Of a stretch of 64,000 nucleotides of DNA, positions 7,440-15,470 are shown piece after piece (within the stretch, counting starts at the first letter, position 1; each line of letters starts with the position of its first letter). The notes under the pieces are model-generated. The model had not been told where the DNA came from and made no database searches. It saw only the letters and a program-made list of their open reading frames with translations. The stretch is taken from positions 29,830 to 93,829 of the forward strand of contig NZ_BMHK01000016.1 in NCBI RefSeq assembly GCF_014640675.1, in the 5' to 3' direction. The stretch comes from Novosphingobium endophyticum (lineage in GTDB: Bacteria > Pseudomonadota > Alphaproteobacteria > Sphingomonadales > Sphingomonadaceae). Made by a program: the position numbers and the translations under genes.

Positions 7440-8433
7440 CCAATTCGCGGCGTGACAAGGAGGGGCGCGGAGCCGGATCGGGTCCGCGCCTCGCCTGCCG
7501 GAATGCTTCGATCACCAGCTTCGCCTTGCGTGCGCGGCTCGTGTGGACGCGGTGGTCCCACGCGTGGGCGCCAAGCGCTTCCACCTGGCTTGCGATATCG
7601 CCGTAGATGTTCGCCGCCGCCAGCACGGCCCAGCGTTGGCGGAACGCGAGGCGCGCGGCGCCGAGCCGGGCCGAGGCTTCGTATGTGCGCGCCAGTTCGC
7701 AGGCCCGCCTGACCAGAGGCACCAGGGCATGACGGTAATGGGGCTTGGTCACTTCGCCGGGCGGGATGTCTGCCTCGACCAGCCATTCGACGGGCAGGTA
7801 GCAGCGTCCTGCGGCGTCGTCCTCCCATACGTCGCGGACGATATTGGCAAGCTGAAAGGCGATGCCGAGATCGCATGCCCGGTCCAGCGTGTCCTCGTCC
7901 CCGGCGGGAATGCCCATGATGGCGGCCATCATCACGCCCACTGCTCCGGCCACGTGATAGCAGTAGCGCAGCATGTCCGCTTCCGTGCGGGGGCGCCATT
8001 CGGCGGCATCGAGGGCGAAGCCGGCCAGCACGTCTTCGACCATCGGCGTCGTCAACGGCGCCTCCTGCATCAGGACGCCGAGGGCGTCAAAGGAAGGAGA
8101 GTCGGTCTCCTCCCCGGCCATGGCACGATGGGTAAGCGTCCGGATCGTCGCCAGGCGCGTTTCGGGGGGGAGGCGGGTTTCGGCCTGGCCGAGGGAAGCA
8201 GGACCGCCATGGTCCTGCTCGTCGGCGATGTCGTCGCAGGCCCGACACCAGGCGTAGAGCAGCCACACCCGTTCGCGCGTCGTGCGGTCGAACAGGCGGC
8301 TGGCGGCGGCGAAGCTCTTCGAACCGCGCCGGATTGAGAGGTGGGCCGCAGCGACGAGTTGTGAACGATCGACCGCCGCCAGAGCCCCCTCCATTTCAGA
8401 GGGGCGGGGTAAGCGCACAGTAGCCTTTCGCAC
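7420..8433 (-). CDS. crtB: Phytoene synthase
   Basis: A 337-residue squalene/phytoene synthase. The two aspartate-rich diphosphate-binding motifs are present: 'DDIAD' at 67-71 and 'DVWED' at 201-205, the latter in the family context 'ANIVRDVWEDDAAGRCYLP'. The enzyme condenses two geranylgeranyl diphosphates to 15-cis-phytoene, the first committed carotenoid step. It is the last gene of crtY-crtI-LOG-crtB. The start is unclear: GTG 8433 lies six bases after the upstream stop; GTG 8418 has an AAGG five bases before it, and ATG 8394 would also keep the whole domain. No idi, crtZ or crtG is in the window, so later hydroxylation genes must be elsewhere. Confidence 0.93.
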   Translation of the reverse strand: MRKATVRLPRPSEMEGALAAVDRSQLVAAAHLSIRRGSKSFAAASRLFDRTTRERVWLLYAWCRACDDIADEQDHGGPASLGQAETRLPPETRLATIRTLTHRAMAGEETDSPSFDALGVLMQEAPLTTPMVEDVLAGFALDAAEWRPRTEADMLRYCYHVAGAVGVMMAAIMGIPAGDEDTLDRACDLGIAFQLANIVRDVWEDDAAGRCYLPVEWLVEADIPPGEVTKPHYRHALVPLVRRACELARTYEASARLGAARLAFRQRWAVLAAANIYGDIASQVEALGAHAWDHRVHTSRARKAKLVIEAFRQARRGPDPAPRPSLSRRELAALART

Positions 8434-8439
8434 CGCCGG

Positions 8440-9021
8440 TCACAGCGTATCCGGCGCCATTCCGACGATCGGCATGACCGGTTCATGCGCGCGCATGCGC
8501 GTGAGCAGGAGGTCGAGTTCGGTTTCCGCCATGATGATGCTCTGGTGGGCGGGGCGCACGAAACCCACTTCGGCCATATGAAGATTGAACGCGAGCAGGC
8601 CATCGTAGAAACCGAAGGCATTGAGCACGCCGATCGGCTTGGCGTGATAGCCCAGTTGCGCCCAGCTGACCGCTTCCCACAGCTCGTCCATGGTGCCGAC
8701 GCCGCCGGGCAGGATCAGGAAACCGTCCGCATAGCGGGTGAAGGCGGCCTTGCGCTCATGCATGGTGTCGACGATGTGCAGGTCGGTGCAATCGTGGTTG
8801 GCGACCTCGTCGCGGACGAGGGCTTCGGGGATGACGCCGATTACCTCGCCGCCGGCCAGCAGCGCGGAGGCCGCGAGCGCGCCCATCAGGCCGAGCCGTC
8901 CGCCCCCATAAACGATGCCGATGCCTTCGCGCGCCAGGGCGGCGCCCACATCGCGCGCGAGATCGATGTAGCGCGGATCGGCAGGTGTTGCGGAGCCGCA
9001 GTAGACGGCAAGGCGCTTCAT
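8440..9021 (-). CDS. LOG-family protein (cytokinin riboside 5'-monophosphate phosphoribohydrolase-like)
   Basis: This 193-residue Rossmann protein has the LOG/TIGR00730 signature 'PGGVGTMDELWE' near residue 100 and 'GIVYGGGRLGLMG' near residue 40. Family members hydrolyse nucleoside 5'-monophosphates such as AMP or cytokinin nucleotides to base and ribose 5-phosphate; older annotation calls them lysine decarboxylases. I chose the ATG at 9021, which gives the family N-terminus 'MKRLAVYCGS'. It lies between crtI (55 bases upstream) and crtB (start about six bases downstream), all on one strand, so it is almost certainly co-transcribed with the carotenoid genes. Why a nucleotide hydrolase sits there is unclear. 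Confidence 0.88.
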   Translation of the reverse strand: MKRLAVYCGSATPADPRYIDLARDVGAALAREGIGIVYGGGRLGLMGALAASALLAGGEVIGVIPEALVRDEVANHDCTDLHIVDTMHERKAAFTRYADGFLILPGGVGTMDELWEAVSWAQLGYHAKPIGVLNAFGFYDGLLAFNLHMAEVGFVRPAHQSIIMAETELDLLLTRMRAHEPVMPIVGMAPDTL

Positions 9022-9075
9022 GTCAGTTGAAAACCTTCGGTTGCGCGGGAACACTTGGGCCGGAGGGCGAGGGCG

Positions 9076-10554
9076 TCAACGCAGTTCCTCCAGCATGAGC
9101 TTCGCGGTCGCCTTGGCCGAGCCGACGACGCCGGGAATCCCCGCGCCCGGATGCGTGCCGGCGCCGACGAGATAGAAGTTCCTGAGCTGATCGTCGCGGT
9201 TGTGGCCGCGAAACCAGGCGCTTTGCGTCAGGATCGGTTCCAGGCTGAAGGCGCTGCCGTGAAAGGCGGAAAGGTCGGCCTCGAAATCCGTGGGAGCATA
9301 GTGGAATCTGGTCACTATGCGGTCGTAGATGTCCGGAATCAGGCGCCGCCCCACTTCGTCAAGGACACGGCGTTCGAGCTCCGGGCCGACCTCGTTCCAG
9401 TCGATCGGCAGCTTGCCCATGTGGGCTACGGGAATGAGCGCGTAGAACGTGCTCTTGCCCGGCGGCGCCATCGACGGGTCGGTAACGGTCGGGTGGTGCA
9501 GGTAGATCGAGAAATCGCGCGGCAGGACGCCGTGTTCGAAGATATCGTCGAGCAGCTCCTTGTAGCGCGGGCCGAACAGGATCGTATGGTGGGGAATGCC
9601 CGGCCAGGCCCCTTCCAGCCCGAAGTGGACGACGAACAGGCTGGGCGAGAAGCGCTTTGCCGCCAGCTTCTTCGCCATGGTCTTGCCGCGCATGGAGCCC
9701 GAAAGCAGTTCGCGATACGTATGGACGATGTCGCCGTTGGAAGCGATCGCGTCGAAGCGTTCCTTCCACCCGCTTTCGCATTCGACCTCGGTGACGTGGT
9801 CGCCCAGCGTGTGAATCTGCGCGACCTTGTCGGAAAGCCGCAAGGTGCCGCCCAGTCGCTCGAACAGGGCGGCCATGGCTTGCGCCAGCCTGTTGGTGCC
9901 GCCCTTCGTCCACCAGACGCCGCCGTCCTTCTCCAGCTTGTGGATCAGGGCGTAGATCGCGCTGGTCGTCATCGGATTTCCGCCCACCAGCAGGGTATGG
10001 AACGAAAACGCCTGGCGCAGGTGCTCGTCCTTCACATAAGTCGAAACTATGGAATAGACCGAGCGCCACGCCTGATAGCGGGCCAGGGCCGGCGCGGCCT
10101 TCACCATGCTGGAAAAGTTGAGGAAAGCCTCGTGCCCCAGCTTGACGTACCCTTCCTGATAGACGCCGGCGGCGTAACGCAGGAATTCCTCGTAACCGCC
10201 CAGGTCGTGGGGCGAAAGCCGCGCGATCTCGCGTCGCAGGGCCACTTCGTCGTTCGAATAGTCGAAAACCGTGCCGTCCGGCCAGTTGAGCCGGTAGAAC
10301 GGCGAGACCGGCATCAGTTCGACATCGTCGGCCATGTCGTGGCCCGAAAGCCCCCAGAGCTCGCGCAGGCACTCCGGGTCGGTGATGACGGTGGGGCCGG
10401 CATCGAAGGTGAAGCCTTCGCGTTCCCAAGCATAGGCACGTCCGCCCACCTTGTCGCGGGCCTCGACGATCGTCGTCTCGATCCCGGCGCTTTGCAGGCG
10501 CAAGGCAAGGGCGAGCCCGCCGAAACCCGCGCCGATCACGCAGGCTTTCTTCAT
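9076..10554 (-). CDS. crtI: Phytoene desaturase (CrtI-type)
   Basis: A 492-residue flavoprotein. It begins with the FAD dinucleotide-binding motif 'VIGAGFGGLALALRL' followed by 'VEARDKVGGRAY', and ends with the carotenoid-desaturase signature 'YLVGAGTHPGAGIPGV'. It introduces the four double bonds that turn phytoene into lycopene. Its ATG overlaps the TGA of crtY by four bases (ATGA), so translation is coupled. Length and motifs are normal for the bacterial CrtI family. The neighbouring crtY and crtB fix it as a lycopene-forming desaturase rather than a generic NAD(P)-binding protein. Confidence 0.95.
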   Translation of the reverse strand: MKKACVIGAGFGGLALALRLQSAGIETTIVEARDKVGGRAYAWEREGFTFDAGPTVITDPECLRELWGLSGHDMADDVELMPVSPFYRLNWPDGTVFDYSNDEVALRREIARLSPHDLGGYEEFLRYAAGVYQEGYVKLGHEAFLNFSSMVKAAPALARYQAWRSVYSIVSTYVKDEHLRQAFSFHTLLVGGNPMTTSAIYALIHKLEKDGGVWWTKGGTNRLAQAMAALFERLGGTLRLSDKVAQIHTLGDHVTEVECESGWKERFDAIASNGDIVHTYRELLSGSMRGKTMAKKLAAKRFSPSLFVVHFGLEGAWPGIPHHTILFGPRYKELLDDIFEHGVLPRDFSIYLHHPTVTDPSMAPPGKSTFYALIPVAHMGKLPIDWNEVGPELERRVLDEVGRRLIPDIYDRIVTRFHYAPTDFEADLSAFHGSAFSLEPILTQSAWFRGHNRDDQLRNFYLVGAGTHPGAGIPGVVGSAKATAKLMLEELR

Positions 10555-11750
10555 ACATGGCTCCCGGGCGGGGCGCCGAGGTCGGCAAGCGGTCTCCCGC
10601 GCCCCGCCAGGCTGGCGAGCGCAGCGCCGACCGGCACCGGCGGCTTGCCCGCCAGCACGCGCGCCATGTCCAGCGGCGTGGATCTGCCGGCATAGAACCG
10701 TTCGATCAGGCTTTCCGGCAGGCCGTAGAAGCGCGCGAGCACGCGCCAGCGCTCATGCGGCCGCGCCGCGCCAAAAAGCATGCGCGTCAACATCCGGTAG
10801 AAGCGCCCCTTGCGCCAGTGCTGTGCTGCCCATGCATGACTGACCTTTCCTAGGCGCTCGTCGCAAGGATTGTCGAGCGCCGCGAGATGCATGGCGAATT
10901 TTAAAGCATCGGGAAAGGAATACGAGGTCAACGGGTGGACAAGGGCGGCGCGTACCCCCGCGCGGGGCAGGCCGTTGTCGCTCGCCTTCCAGAAAGCATC
11001 GAAAATTCCTTGTGCAATCACCGGAAGTACGCCGGTTTCCTCATAGATCACTTCGTCGACCCGCCAGCCCCGGTGCGCGGCGTAGTCCGCGATCCGGCGG
11101 CGCAGGGCAGGCAGGTCCAGCGCCGGGCCATCGGCGTAGTAGGTGTCCTCCACGAAGACCTCCCGCTCGGAGAAGGGAAGGCAATATACAAAGCGATAGC
11201 CGTCGATCTGTTCCACGCGCGCGTCCATCACGATCGGGTGCTTGAGGCCGTGGGGCGCGGCGGTGCGCAGCGTTTGCCCCATGAACTTCTGCCAGCCGCC
11301 CGCCATGTGCGGCAGGCGGGATGCGCCCCGCGCGTCGATCACGGCGTCGGCCGCGATCGTCGTGCCGTCGGCAAGCGTGACCTCCTTCGGCGTGGCCTCG
11401 AGCACCTCGCTGCCGGTGAGCACGGTGCCAGCCGGCAGCGACGCGCGGACGACGGCGTCCAGCCGCTCGCTCGTCACGCTGTGATAGGCCGAGGCAAGGT
11501 CGCGCGAACGGCCGGGGAAATGCACCGAATAGCCCTGCCAGCGCGCTGTCACCAACGGTTCCACGAAAGCGCGGTGCTCCGGCGCGATATCGCTCGCGAA
11601 GAAGGACCAGACATGCGCGCCGCCCAGTTGCTCCTCCCGCTCGATGAGCAATACCCGCAGGTCAGGCCGCCTTGCCGCCAGGGCGAGGGCGATAAGTCCC
11701 CCGGCAAGGCCGCCGCCCAGGATCGCCAGATTGCACGAGAATGGTCGCAT
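10551..11750 (-). CDS. crtY: Lycopene beta-cyclase
   Basis: A 399-residue protein of the CrtY type. The N-terminus has the dinucleotide-binding motif 'LAILGGGLAGGLIALAL' followed by 'LLIEREEQLGGAHVWSFF'. Further on are 'VIDARG' near residue 150, 'DGYRFVYCLPFSEREVFVEDTYY' and 'ALVHPLTSYSFPDAL', all characteristic of the family. It closes the beta rings of lycopene to give beta-carotene. I chose ATG 11750, which places the dinucleotide motif about eight residues in; longer in-frame extensions run into the divergent acetyltransferase gene. It is the first gene of the carotenoid operon, so the promoter must lie between 11750 and about 11825. Confidence 0.94.
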   Translation of the reverse strand: MRPFSCNLAILGGGLAGGLIALALAARRPDLRVLLIEREEQLGGAHVWSFFASDIAPEHRAFVEPLVTARWQGYSVHFPGRSRDLASAYHSVTSERLDAVVRASLPAGTVLTGSEVLEATPKEVTLADGTTIAADAVIDARGASRLPHMAGGWQKFMGQTLRTAAPHGLKHPIVMDARVEQIDGYRFVYCLPFSEREVFVEDTYYADGPALDLPALRRRIADYAAHRGWRVDEVIYEETGVLPVIAQGIFDAFWKASDNGLPRAGVRAALVHPLTSYSFPDALKFAMHLAALDNPCDERLGKVSHAWAAQHWRKGRFYRMLTRMLFGAARPHERWRVLARFYGLPESLIERFYAGRSTPLDMARVLAGKPPVPVGAALASLAGRGRPLADLGAPPGSHV

Positions 11751-11824
11751 CGTTGTCACGTTTAGGAATGCCCCGGGGTTACTGCAACTTGGCATGGTGC
11801 CTGCTTTACGGCATGTTCGGGCCG

Positions 11825-12364
11825 ATGAACGACGATCTGACCGTCTGTGACGCTTCGCTGGACGATGCTGCGGCCATAGCCGGGATCTATGCACACTATG
11901 TGCTCAATAGCACTGCAACCTTTGAAACCGAACCGCCCGACGAATGCGAAATGGCACGCCGGATCCGCGATACCATAGATGCGGGGTACCCTTTCCTGAT
12001 CGTGCACGATGCGGGCGGGCGCGTGATCGGTTTCGGTTACGGACACCGCTACGGGCCGCGCAACGGCTACCGCTACAGTGTCGAAACGACGATCTACGTG
12101 GGCGCCGATAGTCTGGGACGCGGAATCGGCGGCCGCGTGCTGTCCTCGCTGGTCGAGGAGTGCGAGAAGCGCGGTTATCGTCAGGCCTTCGCGGTAATCG
12201 CCGCGAGCGAGCCGGCTTCGGTTGTCCTTCATGCCCGCGCCGGTTACCGGCCGGTCGGGACACTGTCTGGTGCCGGTTGGAAGCACGACCAGTGGGTCGA
12301 CATCTTCCTGATGCAGCGGCAGCTTGGCGACGGCAAGGACAGCCTGCCCGAAGACGGGGCATAG
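11825..12364 (+). CDS. GNAT acetyltransferase, phosphinothricin N-acetyltransferase-like
   Basis: A 179-residue GNAT protein. It has 'AAAIAGIYAHYVLNSTATFE' near residue 10, the acetyl-CoA pyrophosphate loop 'SLGRGIGGRVLSSLVEE' near residue 98, and the C-terminal 'VVLHARAGYRPVGTLSGAGWKHDQWVD', a pattern shared with phosphinothricin and methionine-sulfoximine acetyltransferases. The likely reaction is N-acetylation of a small amino-acid-like amine. I chose ATG 11825 as matching family N-termini; ATG 11813 or earlier codons are possible. It is divergent from crtY. Confidence 0.88.
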   Translation: MNDDLTVCDASLDDAAAIAGIYAHYVLNSTATFETEPPDECEMARRIRDTIDAGYPFLIVHDAGGRVIGFGYGHRYGPRNGYRYSVETTIYVGADSLGRGIGGRVLSSLVEECEKRGYRQAFAVIAASEPASVVLHARAGYRPVGTLSGAGWKHDQWVDIFLMQRQLGDGKDSLPEDGA

Positions 12365-12438
12365 CCGCGGCCGGACGGGATAGCATGCAACGTCCCTCCT
12401 CGCGGTACGTTGTCGACGCCATACGGGAGGAAAGATTC

Positions 12439-13284
12439 ATGCGACATTTTCCCGGCCTCGCAGCTCTTGTCCTGGCGTTCGGAATGTCCGGCGCCCCGGC
12501 CCTTGCGTCGGAAGCGGACGGTAAAAGCGTGCTCGATGGAGATTATATTACTGTCGGCGCCGGGGCCATCTATGGGCCCAGCTATGACGGCTCGGACGAC
12601 TATGTCGTCTCACCGATACCGATCGTGCGCGGCAGTTTCCGCGGTATAGCCATATCTCCGCGCCCGGCGGGGGTCGCGCTGGACTTCATTCCCGACGCGA
12701 AGGACGCCCGTTTCGGCTTCCAGCTGGGGCCGGTGGCGACAATCTCGCGCAACCGGGCGGTGCGTATCGAGGATCCGGTCGTCCGCGCCGCAGGCAAGCT
12801 CGACACCGCCGTCGAATTGGGTGTGAGCGGCGGCGTAAGCGCCTATCAGGTGCTCAATGCCTACGATGCACTGACGCTTTCCGGCGACGTGCAGTGGGAC
12901 GTGGCGGGAGCCCACAAGGGCATGATCTGGTCGCCGTCGATTTCCTATGCGACGCCGGTGAGCAAGGCGCTTCTGGTCACGCTGCTCGCCAGCGCTCGCC
13001 ACGTCGACGACGATTACGCCCGCTACTATTATTCGGTTACGCCGGCTCAGTCGGCCGCCAGCGGACTGCCCGAATACCAGGCCGAGGGCGGATGGGACAG
13101 TGTCACTGGCGGTGTGCTGATCGGCTGGGACCTGTCCGGTGACCTGCGCGACGGCGGCCTCGCGCTGTTCACTCTCGCCAGCTACTCGCGCATGCTGAAC
13201 GACGCCAGCGAGACGCCCTATACCGCCCTGCGCGGCGACGCCGACCAGTGGCTGATCGGCGGCGGCCTGGCCTATACGTTCTGA
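12439..13284 (+). CDS. MipA/OmpV-family outer membrane protein
   Basis: A 281-residue protein with a clear Sec signal peptide ('MRHFPGLAALVLAFGMSGAPALAS', cleavage after the last ALA-S region). The mature part begins with 'YITVGAGAIYGPSYDGSDDYVVSPIPIVRGSFRGI', the hallmark of the MipA/OmpV family, alternates beta-strand patterns and ends in aromatic Phe ('GGGLAYTF'), the outer-membrane barrel signal. ATG 12439 has GGGAGGA at a good distance upstream. Family members scaffold peptidoglycan enzymes or act as porins; which applies here is unknown. It ends 58 bases before the convergent typA stop. Confidence 0.88.
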   Translation: MRHFPGLAALVLAFGMSGAPALASEADGKSVLDGDYITVGAGAIYGPSYDGSDDYVVSPIPIVRGSFRGIAISPRPAGVALDFIPDAKDARFGFQLGPVATISRNRAVRIEDPVVRAAGKLDTAVELGVSGGVSAYQVLNAYDALTLSGDVQWDVAGAHKGMIWSPSISYATPVSKALLVTLLASARHVDDDYARYYYSVTPAQSAASGLPEYQAEGGWDSVTGGVLIGWDLSGDLRDGGLALFTLASYSRMLNDASETPYTALRGDADQWLIGGGLAYTF

Positions 13285-13342
13285 GCGGGTCGGGAAGGAC
13301 GGCTGCGGAAAACGCCGGGTTTTACCGCGCGCCGCGTCCCGG

Positions 13343-15175
13343 TCAGGCTGCTTCCTTCTTCCGGCTGGCCTTCTTGCGCTCGTGCGGGTCGAGGATCGCC
13401 TTGCGCAGGCGGATCGACTGCGGCGTGACTTCGACCATCTCGTCGTCGTCGATATAGGCGATGGCCTGTTCCAGCGTCATGATCTTCGGCGGGGTCAGGC
13501 GGATGGCGTCGTCCTTGCCCGTGGAGCGGAAGTTCGTGAGCTGCTTGGACTTCATCGGGTTGACTTCGAGATCATCCGGCTTGGCGTTCTCGCCGATGAT
13601 CATGCCCTCGTAGAGCTTTTCCTGCGGCTTCACGAACAGGATGCCGCGCTCTTCCAGCGAGTTGAGGGCATAGCCCACCGCTTCGCCGGTGCCGTTGGAG
13701 ATCAGCACGCCGTTCTGGCGGCCTTCGATCACGCCCTTGTAGACGTCGTACTTCTCGAACAGGCGGTTCATGATGCCGGTGCCGCGCGTGTCCGACAGGA
13801 ACTCGCCGTGGTAGCCGATCAGGCCGCGCGAGGGTGCCGAGAAGGTGATGCGGGTCTTGCCCAGGCCCGAGGGGCGCATGTCCGTAAGTTCGGCCTTGCG
13901 GCGCTGCATCTTCTCGACGACCGTGCCCGAGTATTCGTCGTCCACGTCGATCACGACGGTTTCGTAAGGCTCGGTGCGCTGGCCGCTCTCATCGGTGCGG
14001 AACAGCACGCGCGGGCGGCTGATGCCGAGTTCGAAGCCCTCGCGGCGCATCGTCTCGATCACGACGCCGAGCTGAAGCTCGCCGCGACCGGCAACCTCGA
14101 AGCTGTCCTTGTCGGCGCTTTCGGTGACGCGGATGGCGACGTTGGTTTCCGCTTCGCGCAGCAGGCGGTCGCGGATCATGCGGCTCGTCACCTTGTCGCC
14201 CTCGCGGCCCGCGAGCGGGCTGTCGTTGACGGCAAAGCGCATGGCGAGCGTCGGCGGGTCAATCGGCTGGGCGGCAATCGGGTCGGTCACTTCCGGCGCG
14301 GCGATGGTGTTCGCGACCGTTGCCTTTTCCAGACCGGCAATGGCGATGATGTCACCCGCGCGGGCTTCGTCGACCGGCACGCGGTCAAGGCCGCGATAGG
14401 TCAGGAGCTTGGAGGCGCGGCCTGCTTCGATCACCTTGCCGTCGGCGTCGAGCGCCCGGATCGGGTCATTGACCTTGATGACGCCCGACTGGACGCGGCC
14501 GGTGAGCACGCGGCCCATGAAGTTGTCGCGGTCGAGCAGGGTCGCGAGGAAGCTGAAGGGCGCCTCGACCTCGAGGCTGGGGGCCGGCACGTGGTCGACG
14601 ATGAGCTGGAACAGCGGCTCCAGGCTGCCTTCGCGCGCGTCGATGTCGTCGCTGGCATAGCCGTTGCGGCCCGAGGCATAGAGCACCGGGAAGTCGAGCT
14701 GCTCGTCATGGGCTTCGAGGGCGACGAAGAGATCGAACACCTCGTCGAGCACTTCGCTCGCGCGCCCGTCGGGCCGGTCGATCTTGTTGACGACGACGAT
14801 CGGGCGAAGGCCCAGGCCCAGCGCCTTGCCGGTGACGAACTTGGTCTGCGGCATTGCGCCTTCCGAGCTGTCGACCAGCAGGATCACGCCGTCCACCATC
14901 GAGAGGATACGCTCCACCTCGGCGCCGAAGTCGGCGTGGCCGGGGGTGTCGACGATGTTGATGCGATAGCCGTTCCACTCGATCGAGGTCGGCTTGGCGA
15001 GAATGGTGATCCCGCGCTCCTTCTCGAGGTCGTTGGAATCCATCGCGCGCTCTTCCACGCGCTGGTTGTCGCGGAAGGTGCCGGACTGGCGGAAGAGCTG
15101 ATCGACGAGGGTGGTCTTGCCGTGGTCGACGTGCGCAATGATCGCGATATTACGCAGGGGAAGCGGGGCGGACAT
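13343..15175 (-). CDS. typA: Ribosome-associated translational GTPase TypA/BipA
   Basis: A 610-residue translation-factor GTPase. G1 is '[15 protein letters not shown]', G2 lies in '[11 protein letters not shown]', G3 is 'DTPGHADF' and G4 is 'NKIDRPD'. The C-terminal half has '[29 protein letters not shown]', the domain-V signature of BipA, followed by the unique C-terminal domain. It binds the 70S ribosome and assists assembly and stress adaptation. The lysine-rich end is normal. The gene is monocistronic and divergent from the TonB receptor with about 295 bases between. Confidence 0.97.
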   Translation of the reverse strand: MSAPLPLRNIAIIAHVDHGKTTLVDQLFRQSGTFRDNQRVEERAMDSNDLEKERGITILAKPTSIEWNGYRINIVDTPGHADFGAEVERILSMVDGVILLVDSSEGAMPQTKFVTGKALGLGLRPIVVVNKIDRPDGRASEVLDEVFDLFVALEAHDEQLDFPVLYASGRNGYASDDIDAREGSLEPLFQLIVDHVPAPSLEVEAPFSFLATLLDRDNFMGRVLTGRVQSGVIKVNDPIRALDADGKVIEAGRASKLLTYRGLDRVPVDEARAGDIIAIAGLEKATVANTIAAPEVTDPIAAQPIDPPTLAMRFAVNDSPLAGREGDKVTSRMIRDRLLREAETNVAIRVTESADKDSFEVAGRGELQLGVVIETMRREGFELGISRPRVLFRTDESGQRTEPYETVVIDVDDEYSGTVVEKMQRRKAELTDMRPSGLGKTRITFSAPSRGLIGYHGEFLSDTRGTGIMNRLFEKYDVYKGVIEGRQNGVLISNGTGEAVGYALNSLEERGILFVKPQEKLYEGMIIGENAKPDDLEVNPMKSKQLTNFRSTGKDDAIRLTPPKIMTLEQAIAYIDDDEMVEVTPQSIRLRKAILDPHERKKASRKKEAA

Positions 15176-15383
15176 GGGCAGCCTTACATTTCGAGGGGGC
15201 CAAATGGCATTGCTTGCGGCGGTTCATGTTGCACCGCAAAATCCGCGCGCCCTTAGCCGATGTAGATCGTTCCGGCAAGCATTCCCGAGTTTCAGCACGA
15301 TGCGAACCGGCCCTGTGGCGCGGCTGCCACAAGCTGGAACTTCTCCACTACCATCAGACATATGCCGATTGTTTTGCCCCCAA

Positions 15384-15399
15384 GACATTCTAAAATGTC
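15384..15399. promoter_or_regulatory. Small inverted repeat upstream of the TonB receptor, possible operator
   Basis: GACATT and AATGTC form a perfect 6-base inverted repeat with a CTAA spacer (16 bases in all), 72 bases before the receptor start codon and inside an AT-rich stretch unusual for this genome. The position suits a repressor operator or promoter element. No regulator gene is adjacent, so this is inference from symmetry and place. Confidence 0.35.
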
Positions 15400-15470
15400 G
15401 TTTATCACAGATGGTGGGAACTTCGCGGACAGAGACGCAGACCGCCCGACCGGTTGAGGAGCAGGAATTC

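Noticed and set aside
9055..10695. 546-codon plus-strand frame opposite crtI
   Set aside because: It is the antisense of crtI; the translation is Arg/Asp/Gln-rich with no motif, typical of high-GC shadows.
13382..15256. 624-codon plus-strand frame opposite typA
   Set aside because: Shadow of typA, no domain, no ribosome site.
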